A stretch of 64,000 bases of DNA from Symsagittifera roscoffensis. Its lineage: Eukaryota > Xenacoelomorpha > Acoela > Convolutidae. Of the stretch, positions 11,427-22,859 are shown piece by piece. Where the stretch lies: the NCBI RefSeq assembly GCF_963678635.1, contig NC_087063.1, positions 26,405,649 to 26,469,648 of the forward strand, written 5' to 3'. Position 1 is the stretch's first letter. Each line of letters begins with the position of its first letter. The translations under genes and the position numbers were made by a program. Under the pieces are notes generated by a model, which was given only the letters and a program-made list of their open reading frames with translations, was not told where the DNA came from and searched no databases.

Positions 11427-11477
11427 GAAAACATTTACAATGAAGAAAACATTTACAATGAAGAAAACATTTGCATC
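11427..11477. repeat. 18-bp tandem repeat, three units
   Basis: The unit GAAAACATTTACAATGAA is present nearly perfectly three times; the third unit ends in GCATCG instead of ACAATG. Confidence 0.85.
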
Positions 11478-11479
11478 GT

Positions 11480-12050
11480 CATGAAGAAAAAGCTCAGCTT
11501 TAAAATCAGACGATCATCAAACTAAATCACAGAAACTATTTGTGAGAAAAAGACAAATTATATCTGGTGGTTGCATAAGGATGTTCACACAGCGCAGACT
11601 GTATAAGAATAGAAGAACGAAAAAAGTCATACAAACAGAGGTCACACCAAACTTCGCACATCTTGCGACACAGTTAATTATGAGAAACTAGCGCATGACT
11701 CTCATATCCGGTGCTTTGAATAGATTGTTGAACGTAACAAGAGCTTCCTAAATTTTATACAAAAAACAACGAAGTTTAATGCAACCATCTAACTAAACTC
11801 TGACCATTCATCAGGGTTTTCTATTTCATTTATTGAACGATTTATACAGTCAACTTCTGCGTTATTTTAAACAAAAATTGTCATACCTCTGATACTACTG
11901 AGCTTCAAAAATATCAAAAAGGGCACAAAAATGACTCTTTTAAGGTCGACAGTATGAAGCGGATTTACAAAAGTTTTCACGCCAATCAATTTTCTTTTGA
12001 AGAAAGTCTTTATTTTACTGAAAAACTTATGAATTTAAAGTGTTACCTTA
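11480..12050. other. Gene-free stretch
   Basis: Nothing recognised. A phrase near 11650 resembles the 'agcttcgcac-acttgcg' motif seen at 14226 and may be a short repeat remnant. Confidence 0.4.
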
Positions 12051-12059
12051 TAAAATAAA

Positions 12060-12960
12060 ATTGAGAAGCTCATATAGACGCCAAATTTGCCAGCCATAAG
12101 AGTATCCTGACAACACCCCCACAATGGGGTTGAGAATTTTATGTTTAAGCTTTTTGAGAACATTTTGAAAAAAAAAACGTAAGTCAAATCTCGAAAATAA
12201 ACACAGTGAGCAGTCACAATTGGATAGCGCATCTGTAGCTCCTGGCAGTAACATGGCACCCATGACCCATGTCAACCCACTATAAGATCAAGAACTTCAA
12301 ATTTCGATTTGGGTAATCTTTTTGATCTAATCTTTTTTTAATTTTGGAAATATTCTAAAGACCACATATCTCTGAAAAACAAAAATATTTGAGCAATCAA
12401 ACTTGGAAACCACTCCAGAAAACCTTAAAACCATTATGAAAAAACCGCATTCAAGTGTCGAAAAATTTCATTCTGAGAAGTTTTTTCAATCTAAGTTATT
12501 GAAAATTTTTGATAAAACCATAAAAAAGCCATATCCCGGGAACCAAAAAAATTTGAGCAGTGATACTCGGAGGTCAGATTTGAATTTCAGTAGTTTACCC
12601 TGACAGCAACTTACCATAGAGTTAGTTTTTGAAAAAAAATTGAAAAAGAAAAAAACGCCATATCTTGGAAACCAAAAAGATTTGAGCAATATTTTTTGGA
12701 GGCTGGATTTGTAACTCTCGTGTGCCCTGAAACCATCCCACCATAGAGTAGAAAACTTCATGTTTTTTTGAATATTTTCGAATCAAATTTTTTTGTAAAA
12801 AAAAGATAAATCATTTTAAAAACCGGCATATCTCGAAAAAGAGAAGGATTTGCGCAGTAATATTTGGATGCCAGATTAGCAAGCGCTGAATGTACCTGAC
12901 ACTGACAACATGTTTTCATTGGTTTGAGATTTTCAATTATTTCAAATAAACACTAAGACG
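12060..12960. repeat. Degenerate tandem array T1, block 2
   Basis: Units match the 4.0-5.0 kb array: 'catatctcggaaac-aaaa', 'ttggaggccagatttg' and 'accctgacagcacccc-accatagagt' recur near 12105, 12590, 12720 and 12890. Open frames on both strands here merely read through the repeat. Confidence 0.75.
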
Positions 12961-15200
12961 AAAAGCCCAAAAAGTCTGCATTCAGAAAAAGGAAAAACTG
13001 GACAGTTAAAACATTCAAGCTTTAACAGATGTATGGTTAGATTCAAAGATGACCTTGGAAACTTAAAACTATGAATTTAAACGATATGAATCGTAGCAAA
13101 ATTTTGGCATTTTCGAAACATGTCAGGACAACGACTTCAGAAACATATGACAAGTGAAAAGCCAATTAAATAATGTACAGATATATAGATTTGCAAAATT
13201 ACGACAAATCAAAAACCATAATTGTGACAGAAAAAAACAGCGGCCAATTTGATTCTTCAATCGAGAAGTTATTGGCTAAAATGATTCAAAGCAAAAAAAT
13301 GCGAACTTTTTTGGGAAAACAGAAAATAAATATTTTTCCCTTATACCCTCCTCGCATATAAAAATGAAATACAAAAGGTATAAGGTGTAAAAACCTAAAT
13401 ATAGGTGTAAAAACCAAAGCAGTCCGAGCTGCTTTAAAAGAGTTTACGCATCAACGTATTTTGCCTACCACACGACTTAAGTCAGCGGATAAACTTCATC
13501 CTACTAAAACGACAGCCAATGAAAGTGAGCACAAATATAACAGAGGCGTTTGATCGAGGAATTGCCTTTTGAGAAACACAGTTTTGATGAGAGAACTTCA
13601 GAAGAATTTCTATGCGCACGAGCGGTTGACACTACTCGGGCAATCAGATTACCAGAAACAAAAGGTCAAACATTTTTCAAAACATTACGAGGCCAAACTG
13701 AGCATTTTATGAATTGAAAGCGGATTCCGCAACAAGGACGCTCCCTTTGTTCTTATATTGTTCTTTCGTTTTCTTTGATCGTTCCGACAAAATTTTAACA
13801 GGTTTAAAGAATTGTCTCTGGAATCCAGGAACATACGGACACAAAATTGTGCGGCTATCCAGTGCACAGTTTGCCCCAATCATTTTTGGAAAGTTTCGAA
13901 TGACTTTCGCACACAGAAGTGCTTACTTGTGAAACGGAAATTTTGAAAGCAATGCAATAACAATTGGTTCAGCCGATAAAAATTTCATAGAAATATAATT
14001 TAAAGAACCTCACCAATTCAAAAAACTTTCATTGAACCTTAAAAGAGTTTCATTTTCGCAAAAACAGAGCTCCAAACCTTTTACTATACAATTTAAACGT
14101 AGAAAGTGCGGCGGAGGCCACTAGGCTGAAAAAAATGTGGAAGAATTATGAACACTCAGAAACACAAATGCAAAATTTTCAAAAAATCAATTATTTATCT
14201 GAATAAAAATCTCAACAGGCCAAGCTGAGCTTCGCACCACTTGCGCTACACCTGAAGAAGTCGCTAAGTCGGCAAAAAATCGAAAATGTAGGTAAAATTA
14301 GATCGAGCAAAATGAGTACGGCTAGTTTTGAACCAAAACGATGTACAGACAATGAAATGTGAAATCAGCATCGAAAGAAAACTTATCCAAGAGGTTACAA
14401 AGCCCAAAACACCTCAGCAAAAAGCCTTCAAGCCGAAAAAATCAATGAGTCAAGATGTATAGAAAGTCCTCTTCCTGCTCAAAACTTATAAGCCCGCTCT
14501 TCCTCAAAAACGCCAATAAAAAATTTAATTAATTGTCAAATGGAACAACAGGAAGCCAATAAAAAATTCAAAAAAACTAGCCTTCAGAACACAGACAAAT
14601 TTTCGAAAACTTTGTCGTTCTTTGTTTTTTAGGTCAAACAAATTGATTTTCCGAGCTCTCCCAAAGCAGCAAGTTTTGGCAAAATTTTTAGTGCCGCAAT
14701 CAAAGTTTTGAGAAAAAAAACAGGCAAAAAAAAAACGTTTTTAGACACTTTTTGGAAACATTTGCATATATTGGTGCCAAAGGAGCATTTAGAAATTTTT
14801 TGAGTCCTTCATCATAAAAAGATATCTAAAAATAAAACAAAATGGGACACTCTGGTATGGCACGGGGTTGAATCAGCCCCCTTCCTAAATCTGCCCCTGG
14901 ATGTGGCAAGTAAGCCGACAAAGCATACGCAGACAAATAATCAGCCGACAAAGTTTTTTGAAATGGAATATTTCCTGTTGAAAAAAAAGTCATGCCAGAT
15001 TAGAACTTAGCACCTTTGCCGTCTGAAGCATTTTCGTTACCTTCAGGCTAAGTGCGCCGGCAACGCTAGGAAATTTGACTATCAACTGAACTTAAATTTA
15101 CAATTTCTAATTTTGACTATTCTGTGAACAAAGTTAATTACGGAAAAAGTCTGAGACCCGATTGCAATAACCTTGAATTAACGAAATGTTTACAAGCATT
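12960..15200. other. Gene-free stretch
   Basis: No gene is recognised. Near 14226-14262 a minus-strand GTAGCGCAAGTGG resembles a tRNA A box but has no matching B box. The short C-rich phrase at about 14875 recurs as similar C-rich phrases near 32.65 and 38.04 kb. Confidence 0.4.
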
Positions 15201-15219
15201 TGCCAAGTATCAGACAAAT

Positions 15220-15850
15220 AAATGAACACAGGCAAAAAAATATTGATATCTTTCTGAGTTATTTTTAATTTCAAAAGATTATGGTTTTTCCAATTGCAGA
15301 AACTTTCTTTGATTTTCTCTTTTGTAGTTAAAATAATCCCTTTTTAAGAAAACTTGCTCAATAGTTAATTTTTATTTCGCTGGGAAATCTGAAAGTAAAA
15401 TTCACTTTTGAAAAGAAATCAATCAAGTTTTCTCGCGCAAGAGAAGGCAACTTTTCATCTTTAAGAACACTGAATTTGAAAGGAATGTAACGCAAAAGGC
15501 AAACAAGGAGAAGACATGTTCGAGCTTCAACAACTTTTTTTAGGATTTCTTCCATAAATAAAAAAACCTTCAAGGATAAACAGTTAACATAGCCAACTGA
15601 CAGTTGGAAAAGAGTAATGAAGGCAGAGAAACTGAAAAAAAAACTTTTGAATTTCGAAGAAAAAACTAGATGTCCATATGGCTCTATGAATTTGTAGAAC
15701 AACTGATGATGGACACTTTTCTGTTAAAATTGGTCTGTTGGTCTCCTTGCCGACTTTTTCCTGAAAAGAAAATCAGCAAAACCTATATAAGAGTACTCAT
15801 TACGTTCATTACTCTTGAACATACGACTAACTCGGCCAAACATTCAGTCT
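15220..15850. repeat. Dispersed repeat family R1, copy 3
   Basis: It contains 'catagccaactgacagttggaaaagag', then 'ttttgaatttcgaag', 'gtagaacaactgatgatgg' and, at the end, 'tttttcctgaaaagaaaatcagcaaaacctatataagag'-type phrases. The last block recurs at about 21220, 53210 and 58020. The 114-codon minus-strand frame (15358-15702) lies inside it and is probably incidental. Confidence 0.6.
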
Positions 15851-16009
15851 CATACAGCAAAACAAACGAGAAACCACACAAACAAAATAATTGCCTTCAA
15901 TATGTTCAATGAAAGTTAATAAAATACAATCAACTAGGCTGCAACCACAGCTTCAAAATCAGCTTCAATCAGACAGAAAATTCAGCTTAAACTGATCGCA
16001 AGACTGAAG

Positions 16010-16150
16010 GAAAAAAACCATTAAAGAATTGAAAAAGTCATAAAAAACGCCATACTTCGAAAAGCAAAAAGATTTGAACCGTCATACTTGGCCAATAATT
16101 TTGCAACCCCTGGGTTTACCCTGGCAGCACCCTACTACAGATTTGACAAA
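16010..16150. repeat. Tandem array T1, single dispersed unit
   Basis: One unit with the order 'catacttcgaaaagcaaaaag', 'ttgcaacccctggg' and 'taccctggcagcaccctac' matches the arrays at 4.0-5.0 and 12.1-12.9 kb. Confidence 0.6.
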
Positions 16151-16464
16151 ATTTTCGTTAGTTTACGATGCGAATTCAGGAAATAAAGTTTGAGTTAAAG
16201 CTCTCGCGCTTCAATGGATTTTGAAACGCTGACATAAAGTGGTGATCTTTTAACAGACCAACATATGGACTTCATAAAAATGTGCAAAATGAAATTTCTT
16301 AAGCATTTTAATATACGATATAGCTCAACCGTGCAAAAACTCTTTCGTTAAACATGCAAAAAATAATACGTTGAATAAGCTTAAGCATGCAAATGTAGGG
16401 ACTTCTTTAACATGTCAACATAGGTACTTCTTAAACATGTGTCACATGAAACGCCAATTAAACA

Positions 16465-16511
<47 letters not shown>
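16465..16511. repeat. (TAGA)n microsatellite
   Basis: About eleven perfect TAGA units are followed by a few imperfect ones. The even run suggests an active, length-variable locus. Confidence 0.97.
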
Positions 16512-16565
16512 TAATGATAGACAGATAATCTGCTTTAATATTCTTAGCATTGGCTGTACTTAATA

Positions 16566-16631
16566 GCCAGTTAATAATCAAAATGAACACATTATGTCGC
16601 CAGTTAATAATCAAAATGAACACATTATGTC
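16566..16631. repeat. 33-bp perfect tandem duplication
   Basis: The unit beginning GCCAGTTAATAATCAAAATG occurs twice back to back with no difference (16566-16598 and 16599-16631). Confidence 0.95.
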
Positions 16632-16639
16632 GCAAGAAT

Positions 16640-17480
16640 AATTGCGTCGCAACAAAAGTTGTGACTTGAGTTGGATAAAAAAAGAGAGTTCAAACAATAA
16701 CACAAGCTTCGCAAACATTCGAGTTCCATTTGAAAAGGTGTTACCATTTTGATCATAAAATGTTGGTATCAAGCGCGAAATTTTTTATACACAAAAGAGA
16801 AGCGGAGCTTCTCAACATTTGAGATACATCAAAAACAAGGCATTAAAATATTAGGAAAAGAAAAAAAGACGAACTCGAAAACTTTATCGAATATTCTAAT
16901 TGAAAAAACAATTGGACAAAAAACTTAAGAAAATTCAAAGAATCTTTTAAAAAAGTATTTAGAATCAATTAAGGAGCGGCAAAAAACGCGAAAACATTGG
17001 GTCGACCCCCCGTTGAGCCAAAAAAACCTGTTATCATACAAAAAATTGGTGCGACAAATTTTAAAACATTTTATTAGCCATCCCTAAAGAATAACACAAG
17101 TAGAAACATATTATGTGCCCTCAAAACGACGCAAATTAAACTGAGTGAGGCACAATAACATAAGACGAAAAAAAATACAATTATTCAAAATCAGACTTGG
17201 CAAATTTACAAATTACAGAACTTCCAATTATAGTAGAAAAATTTTAAATCGAAATAAAAACCCATTAGAAAGCGTGCCGATAAAACCGTATCAGATAATT
17301 GGAATGCCAAATGAAAAAACCGGAAAATGAACCGAAAGAAACGAACGCGAAAACAACAAAACCAAAATTACACACAGAGGCGAAGAGAAGTTGGTAAATA
17401 AAACTCAGAGGCGAAGCGGAGTAGGTAAAAAACTATAAATTTCCAAGTAAGTCATCATCAAATTAAATAAGTAAGTTTTG
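16640..17480. repeat. Dispersed repeat family R2, copy 1
   Basis: This block shares ordered phrases with about 27200-28080: 'cgttgagccaaa', 'ataacataag', 'aaattacagaac-ttccaattatagtaga' and 'aaaaccgataaa'. It also contains the palindromic 'gaggcgaagcggagcttcgc' motif family. Other copies of parts lie at 42240-42440. It is non-coding. Confidence 0.55.
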
Positions 17481-17582
17481 AAACGCAAACAAGCCAAGAC
17501 AATTTAAAGATATTTTTAAAAATTATTAAGTCCCCTCACCCTCAAAACACACACACGCACTCAACATTTTTCGCTCGTCAAA

Positions 17583-17698
17583 CGATATAATTAAGGCCGA
17601 AACCGATATAATTAAATTTTCCACTAAACCGATATAATTAAGGCCGAAACCGATATAATTAAATTTTCCACTAAACCGATATAATTAAGGCCGAAACC
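17583..17698. repeat. 47-bp tandem repeat, about 2.5 units
   Basis: A 47-base unit starts at 17583, 17630 and 17677. Each unit itself contains CGATATAATTAA twice, followed alternately by GGCCGAAAC and by ATTTTCCACTAA. The units are identical, so the array is recent. Confidence 0.93.
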
Positions 17699-17699
17699 T

Positions 17700-18300
17700 A
17701 TTAAGCCGAAACAAGGGGAAAAATAAAAAAAAAAGATTTAAAACTTAGAAAACATTATTAAGTTCCAGTCAAAACACACACTCACTCACACAAAAACATC
17801 TCACCTCAAACGACGCAATATGAGGCCACTAAGCCGATATAGTATAGGCCGAAACCAATCAAGCCGAGAAAAAAAAAGAAAGAAAAAAAATATAAAGACT
17901 TAAAACTTACAAAAAATTATCAAGTCCCCCTCACCCTCAGAACACGTACGCAAACAATAATCAGTCCAGTGAAATCATACAGAACACACTTTTTGGAGCT
18001 TGGTTTCAAAAAAGAAATGAACTCGTAGCTAGACACTTTCGGCCAACAACTTTATGAAGGTAATTAAGTGCACTCTGTCCATAATACGGCCCATAGTGCA
18101 CAGATGCTTAATTTTTCGGCCGATGTCGTCTATCCATTATTTTTGAAATTTTTCAAAGACAACAACACAATATTTAATTTGAATTCAAACAATTTTCTTT
18201 AAAACATCAATCACAAAAAACACACCAAGTAATCAAAAATTCTCAAGCATCCTTTAATATTTTAAAAGATATAAGCACTTCTCACTGAACAATCTAAAAC
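17700..18300. other. Gene-free stretch downstream of POLE2
   Basis: It holds 'ggccgaaaccaatcaagccga' phrases related to the R2 family, and a weak inverted pair 'ttaagtgcac'/'gtgcacagatgcttaa' around 18065-18115. No coding region is seen. Confidence 0.4.
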
Positions 18301-18322
18301 AAATAAATTCAATTCAAAACCG

Positions 18323-18328
18323 TTTATT
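18323..18328 (-). terminator. Poly(A) signal for POLE2
   Basis: AATAAA lies on the minus strand only about 22 bases past the POLE2 stop codon, giving a very short 3' UTR. Confidence 0.6.
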
Positions 18329-18350
18329 TTAATTTCAAAAGTATCCTTAA

Positions 18351-20341
18351 TTATTCTGAAATTTTACTCTCTTCTACTTCTTTGCTTTGTGGAAAATACA
18401 CTTTGAATGAAAACCGGTCTTGGGCTGAAAAACTTCCTGGATTAATAGCCATCACTCCGTTACTTTGAACTTTGTAACTGTCAAACTTATCCGCCAGTAC
18501 CAATAAATCTGGAACAGGGTAGAGTCTCATTGTATAATCGAAACCCCAGTAGACAGGACTAACGTGTAGAGGTAAAGGCGAGAGGTGGGCTTGGGCGAGA
18601 AGACATTTGACAAGATGCGCAGGCATTTCCTTCACGGGAACTTGTGGAATATGAACAGCAGTCCGGAACATTCTGTGCAACAAGTCTTCGCGCATGATCA
18701 CTATCTCTTGGGTACAATAGACAATTCTTGTAGGGTTTGTCGAAAAAATCACATTTGGAATATTGACGAAATGTTTTCTCAGAATTCCTGGAAACGCTGA
18801 CTTCGGGTAAATTACAGACGAACAAAGATCGGAGGGCCCCGGAACCAAAACCAACCTTGAAGATTTAAGAAGTGGCTTGAAATCCTGCAAAAGTTGCGCA
18901 AACCTCTTAAAGGCTTCCGTTAATTTTTGAAATGACTGCTTGCCGTAGGAAGTTGATAAGAAATTGCCACAAAACACAAAAGCTACAGGAGGGCTATCTT
19001 GAAAGCCCAGAAACATTTTGTTCAACATTTCTATAGTTTCCATTTTGTCAAGCCAAACATCCGAGCAGAAAACTAACATTGCGTTAGGATTTTGAGCTTC
19101 GAGATGTTTCAGCTTTTCCGATGATTTTGCACAAGTTTTTTGTGAGCCTCCAAAAAAATTGATATTTCCAAATTGAAGTCGTGAGTTTTCTGCAGTTTCG
19201 ATAGGCGGATGGCCAATCGCTTTGACTCTTAAAACACCCTCGACAAATGTACCTTCAATCAATACTATACATGACTCAGTGAAAATTCCAGATTGGTACC
19301 TGCAAGTGGAAAGATCAATTGGAACAACTCCGCTTGGATCTTCCAGAAAATACTTGCTATCTTTTAGCTGCACTACCATTCCCAGTGCTATAACATCTGG
19401 CAAAGTAGTTTTCAAGGTCAAAAGAAACTCTACATCATGCAACTTCATTTTCGCTTCCCCACTTCCATACGCTCCTACCGATGTGAACAATTTATGACGC
19501 AATAAACGTTGCCTGATTACGTCATAGCGGTAACAAAAGAGCTGAGACTTTTGCTCAGGTACGTCGAATAAAGTTGAAGGCGGTAGTTTCAATTCTTCCG
19601 CAGTTACAAATTTTTTTCGTTCAGGCGAGAAGAAAAATCGTGGGAAGTCAAAAGCTTGAATGATTTGCACCATCATTTGTTCGTCACCTTCATCATCACC
19701 CGTGGTGCATTCATTGACGGCTGCTTCAATTTGAGCCTTAGTCACAATCGGGGATTCAATAGTGCCTGGTAAAAAGATATTATTTGAAAAATAGATTCAT
19801 TCTACTGTCTTTTTACATCTTATTTTCAAAACACCCATAATTTTTTTAAAATTAGTATCATGAGTATGGTTCTCAGTGGGAAAACAAGTCGGATCAATGT
19901 TGAATTTAAACTGTTTTCGGCAATACTGCCATCATCTCAGTGATTAAAAAAATATAATAAAATTAAATTAATTTTGGCTCAAAATACACCAAAAAACTAA
20001 TTTTTGTAAAATCAAACAGAGGAGATTCAATTGTTTCAATTGGCGAAATAGGATGGATATCTATAAATGCTTAGTTTGACTTGCTTAATCTAAATGACCC
20101 GTCAAAAAGATAACTCGTATTATAACAAAAGCATCGAAAATAGTACTACGAAGGAACATGACAATCACAGGCCTTTTAGGATGCAATCTAGGATGCGTTT
20201 GAGCCACTCTGTCTTCTGTGAGTCATCTGTGAGTGGCGTGAGCAAGTTGGCCAAGTACTTGCTCCCATCTGCATGCAACAGCAGTCCGTGCAGACTGAAC
20301 TTCCTATTGATGTGCTGCTTCACCACAGCTGCTGCACTCAT
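18351..20341 (-). CDS. POLE2: DNA polymerase epsilon subunit 2 (POLE2/DPB2)
   Basis: This is the essential non-catalytic B subunit of the leading-strand polymerase. It tethers the catalytic subunit to the CMG helicase in the nucleus. Exon 1 (20341-20173) encodes the N-terminal helical domain and exon 2 (19765-18351) the rest. Joined through an apparent GC-AG intron they give 527 residues, the same length as human POLE2 as I recall it. Landmarks are the OB-fold region with LEDPSG near 197, the family motif GNINFFGG at 256-263, VPGPSD at 364-369, PVYWGFDY from 460, YPVPDLLVLADK near 472-483 and INPGSF at 497-502. The C-terminal half is the calcineurin-like phosphoesterase fold, catalytically dead in this family. 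The start ATG at 20341 is the first Met that aligns; an in-frame Met 20 codons earlier would add unmatched residues. The frame across exon 2 is intact. Confidence 0.95.
19766..20172 (-). other. POLE2 intron 1, probable GC-AG intron
   Basis: The acceptor CTTTTTACCAG ends at 19766. A canonical GT donor at 20168 would put exon 2 out of frame and reach a stop within four codons. A GC donor at 20172 (AAAG then GCCTGT) keeps the frame and gives exactly the spacing expected between the N-terminal domain and the IEAAV motif. A missed micro-exon is the alternative. The 407 bases hold nothing else recognised. Confidence 0.6.
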
Positions 20342-20375
20342 ATTCACTCTTAAAATGTAGCAGATTGTTAAAGTT

Positions 20376-20592
20376 TCACTCCTTGTCTGATAGGAAATCA
20401 TTAAATTTTTGCTGGCCAGTTTTTAATTTGGATTTAACAGCCGAATTTATTGAAACTTTTGACTGTTTTTTTTTGTCTACCAGGCCACAAGGGTAATCAT
20501 TGATTATCTTTACCTTGTTTACCCCTTCCACGATTCGCATGTGAAAGATAGCGATTCTATCGCATACTTCGGAAAATCTCCGCAACAATTTC
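20376..20592 (-). CDS. Unrecognised open frame ending just before POLE2 (possible upstream cistron or exon)
   Basis: An open frame reads toward POLE2 and stops at 20376, leaving 34 bases before the POLE2 ATG. The first in-frame ATG (20540) would give a basic 54-residue protein rich in Lys, Val and Ser; the frame is open further up with no Met. Above about 20592 the sequence becomes a MITE-A fragment, so any real exon begins inside that limit. I recognise no domain. The gap to POLE2 contains CTACATTTTAAG, a possible trans-splice acceptor, which would fit an operon-like pair. It could equally be 5' flanking DNA with a chance frame. Confidence 0.25.
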
Positions 20593-20735
20593 CGTACCGT
20601 TGAAAATGGGGAGAAACTTTTGTCTTCGGATATGTTTTAAGTTTTTTGTTTTCCGCGCAAAATCAAGTACCTCAACTAATCATCGGAATGAGACGAGTCA
20701 TATATCAGAATACAACTCTTTCGGTCATGATCCAA
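20590..20735 (-). mobile_element. MITE-A fragment, copy 2 (inverted)
   Basis: Read on the minus strand it matches the inner part of copy 1 and of the 24.9-kb copy: the 'atcat-gga-tgag' block, 'ttttccgcgcaaaat' and 'gttgaaaatggggag'. The ends are missing. Confidence 0.6.
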
Positions 20736-20739
20736 ACGG

Positions 20740-21865
20740 CATCAAATTACAGAATCAATATTTTCGCAAATAATTTTTTTGAAAAAATTACTACCTGAAA
20801 CGAACTTCGCCTAATAACTACTTCTGGTAGTTATATTTAAAGGTTCAAGCAATTGAGCATGTCAGAAGTGAAATTTACTATTCCTACAAAATTGACCATT
20901 CTGTGAACCAATTAAACAAAAATAACGACTAGGCAAAATCATGAGAACCGACTAATTATTCAGTAAACTATAGGGGACTTTCACAATATGTTATTGCATT
21001 ATTGGAACTTGTCCCTATACATCCTCATGGATTCCCCATGGATTCGAGATTTTTTGATGTGAACCCCGCAATTTTAGAACGACAGACTCTGTGCGTGAGT
21101 TTAGTTTACTGATTACAATATCGAGGAAGTAGAGCAATATATTAAGCCCAAAAATTAAAACACAAATAGAGAAATCCGCAAAAAATCTAATTGAGCGTGA
21201 ACAATTTTTAAGACTTTTTCCTGAAAAAGCACAAAAACAACAAGATCTGTAAAAGACTACTCATTACGTTCAATTCTCTGGAATAAATAATGCCATAATG
21301 AAGCCTGCAGTTTTTTTAAAAGAGCATAAATGGCTCTCTGGAGAGGAAACGCCTAATACAAAATTTTTCCTGAAGTCCACTCAAAACTATTAGGATTCTA
21401 CCTTAGGCTGAAATTAAAATTAACCAATAAAAACTTCTATTACATTTTAATAACAATTCGGTATGTTTTGACTACATCGGAGTTTGGAAATTTTTTTTAA
21501 AAAATCATCTGCCTTGTTGAGTATTTAATATTATGGAAGGTAATCATATGATCACCATCTTTTCGTTAGCTGTGCTCTCTGTAGCGTTTTTATAAATGTT
21601 ATTCAAACTACTCTGATGTAGCCAATTTGGTCTTTTAGGAAATCTAGTAAATTTAAAAACAATTTCAATGACTTCCCTATTTCTTTATTCAGAAACGAAG
21701 CATCTGATCTTAATTTTGTATAATGACTAGCGACTGTCTGTTTTACTAACACCATTTAAATAGTATTTTTAGCTAAATATATTTTTAGATTGAAAAGGTT
21801 TCCTGATCAAGGATCTTATATGACAGGAATTCTGCCACGGAATTCCTAATTTGACACTAATTCGT
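20740..21865. other. Gene-free stretch
   Basis: The only recognised item is an R1 tail block near 21220 ('tttttcctgaaaaagcac', 'actcattacgttca'). Confidence 0.4.
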
Positions 21866-22035
21866 CACTCCTATTTTCATCAGCCAGACCAAACACTGTC
21901 AATATAAACCATTTCAGAAAATAAAATAAAGCGTGATACACTATGACAGCGCTATTTTTATCAGCTAGACAGCAAACTGTCAATTTAAACTGTTATCTCA
22001 GCTAAAATAAGGCGTAATTCGGTATGAAATGGGGA
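21866..22035. repeat. About 90-bp diverged direct repeat
   Basis: Two units share 'ttttatcagc-agac', 'aaactgtcaat-taaac' and 'aaaataa-gcgt-at'. A related fragment is near 43717 ('tcaatataaaccatttca'). Confidence 0.6.
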
Positions 22036-22560
22036 AATTTGGTTTGCTCGAGCATCCTAATCCGATTAGCTCAACTGTCTAAAATCGGACTAAATTGAAG
22101 TCTATCACATATTGCTCTCAAAGCAATTCAGCGTCACTTCAGCTAGACGCAGCACATGTGATATGTCTGATAATCATGGGTTCTTAATCTGTTCAAATCT
22201 CATTCATGGTCAATGAAATTAAGTGTAGAGGCCAGACAAGACGAAACATGTATTTATTGGTTTGTTCTATTAACTACCAAAATACACACAGACAGAGCAA
22301 ACAGTCCCTGTTCTCTAATTGAACAGTCGAATTCAGAGAGTTCACTGAACTTGGAAATAAAAGGTCAAATTCAGTCTATCCATCCATGTAGAAGCATCAC
22401 GGCTTTTCAGCTTTCATTTCAGATCGAAGATCAACAATTGAGACTATAATTATTAAGTGCGTAGGCCATTATAGGCGAGTCAACTAGATTTTTAAATAGA
22501 GACTGTATCCTCTTTAGGTTCCAGATGAAATATCCCAATGTCCTGGACACAAAATTGTGT
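22036..22560. other. Gene-free stretch
   Basis: A 78-codon plus-strand frame (22213-22449) has no recognisable feature. Nothing else is seen. Confidence 0.35.
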
Positions 22561-22564
22561 TTGT

Positions 22565-22705
22565 GGCGAGCACTGAAAATGAAGAGGAACTTTCATGATG
22601 GGTTTTGGTTTTTAAATTTTTTTTCCACGCAAAACTAGTCATTTCAAATAATCATCAGAAAGGGCCGAGTGATAGAGTGATATATGATATTGTAGGATCG
22701 GTGAT
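22565..22705 (-). mobile_element. MITE-A fragment, copy 3 (inverted)
   Basis: It is similar in order and spacing to 20590-20735: 'actgaaaatgaagaggaact', 'tttttccacgcaaaact' and 'aataatcatcagaa-gg-ccgagtgat'. No terminal repeats remain. Confidence 0.6.
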
Positions 22706-22859
22706 CCTAACACTTTTTGCCGAACTCAGACTTTGGCTGAGAAATTAAGCTTGGGAAATGTATGCGGTGTAGTGAAGGCTAATGAGCTCGGCATCGACAA
22801 ATCAATACGATAAGTAGTAAAGTAAACAAATAGTCATACCCAAAATAAGCTTAAACCTT

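Noticed and set aside
15358-15702. 114-codon minus-strand frame
   Set aside because: It sits in an R1 repeat copy and is not kept open in other copies.
16465-17698. CRISPR-like array from the regularly repeated units
   Set aside because: The repeats are contiguous microsatellite and minisatellite units without unique spacers, in animal DNA.
18559-18825. Open frames antisense or out of frame within POLE2
   Set aside because: They are shadows of the conserved POLE2 frame and have no features of their own.
20640-20660. E2F site in the POLE2 promoter (TTTTCCGCGCAAAA)
   Set aside because: It is only close to the E2F consensus and lies inside a MITE-A fragment whose other copies do not keep it.
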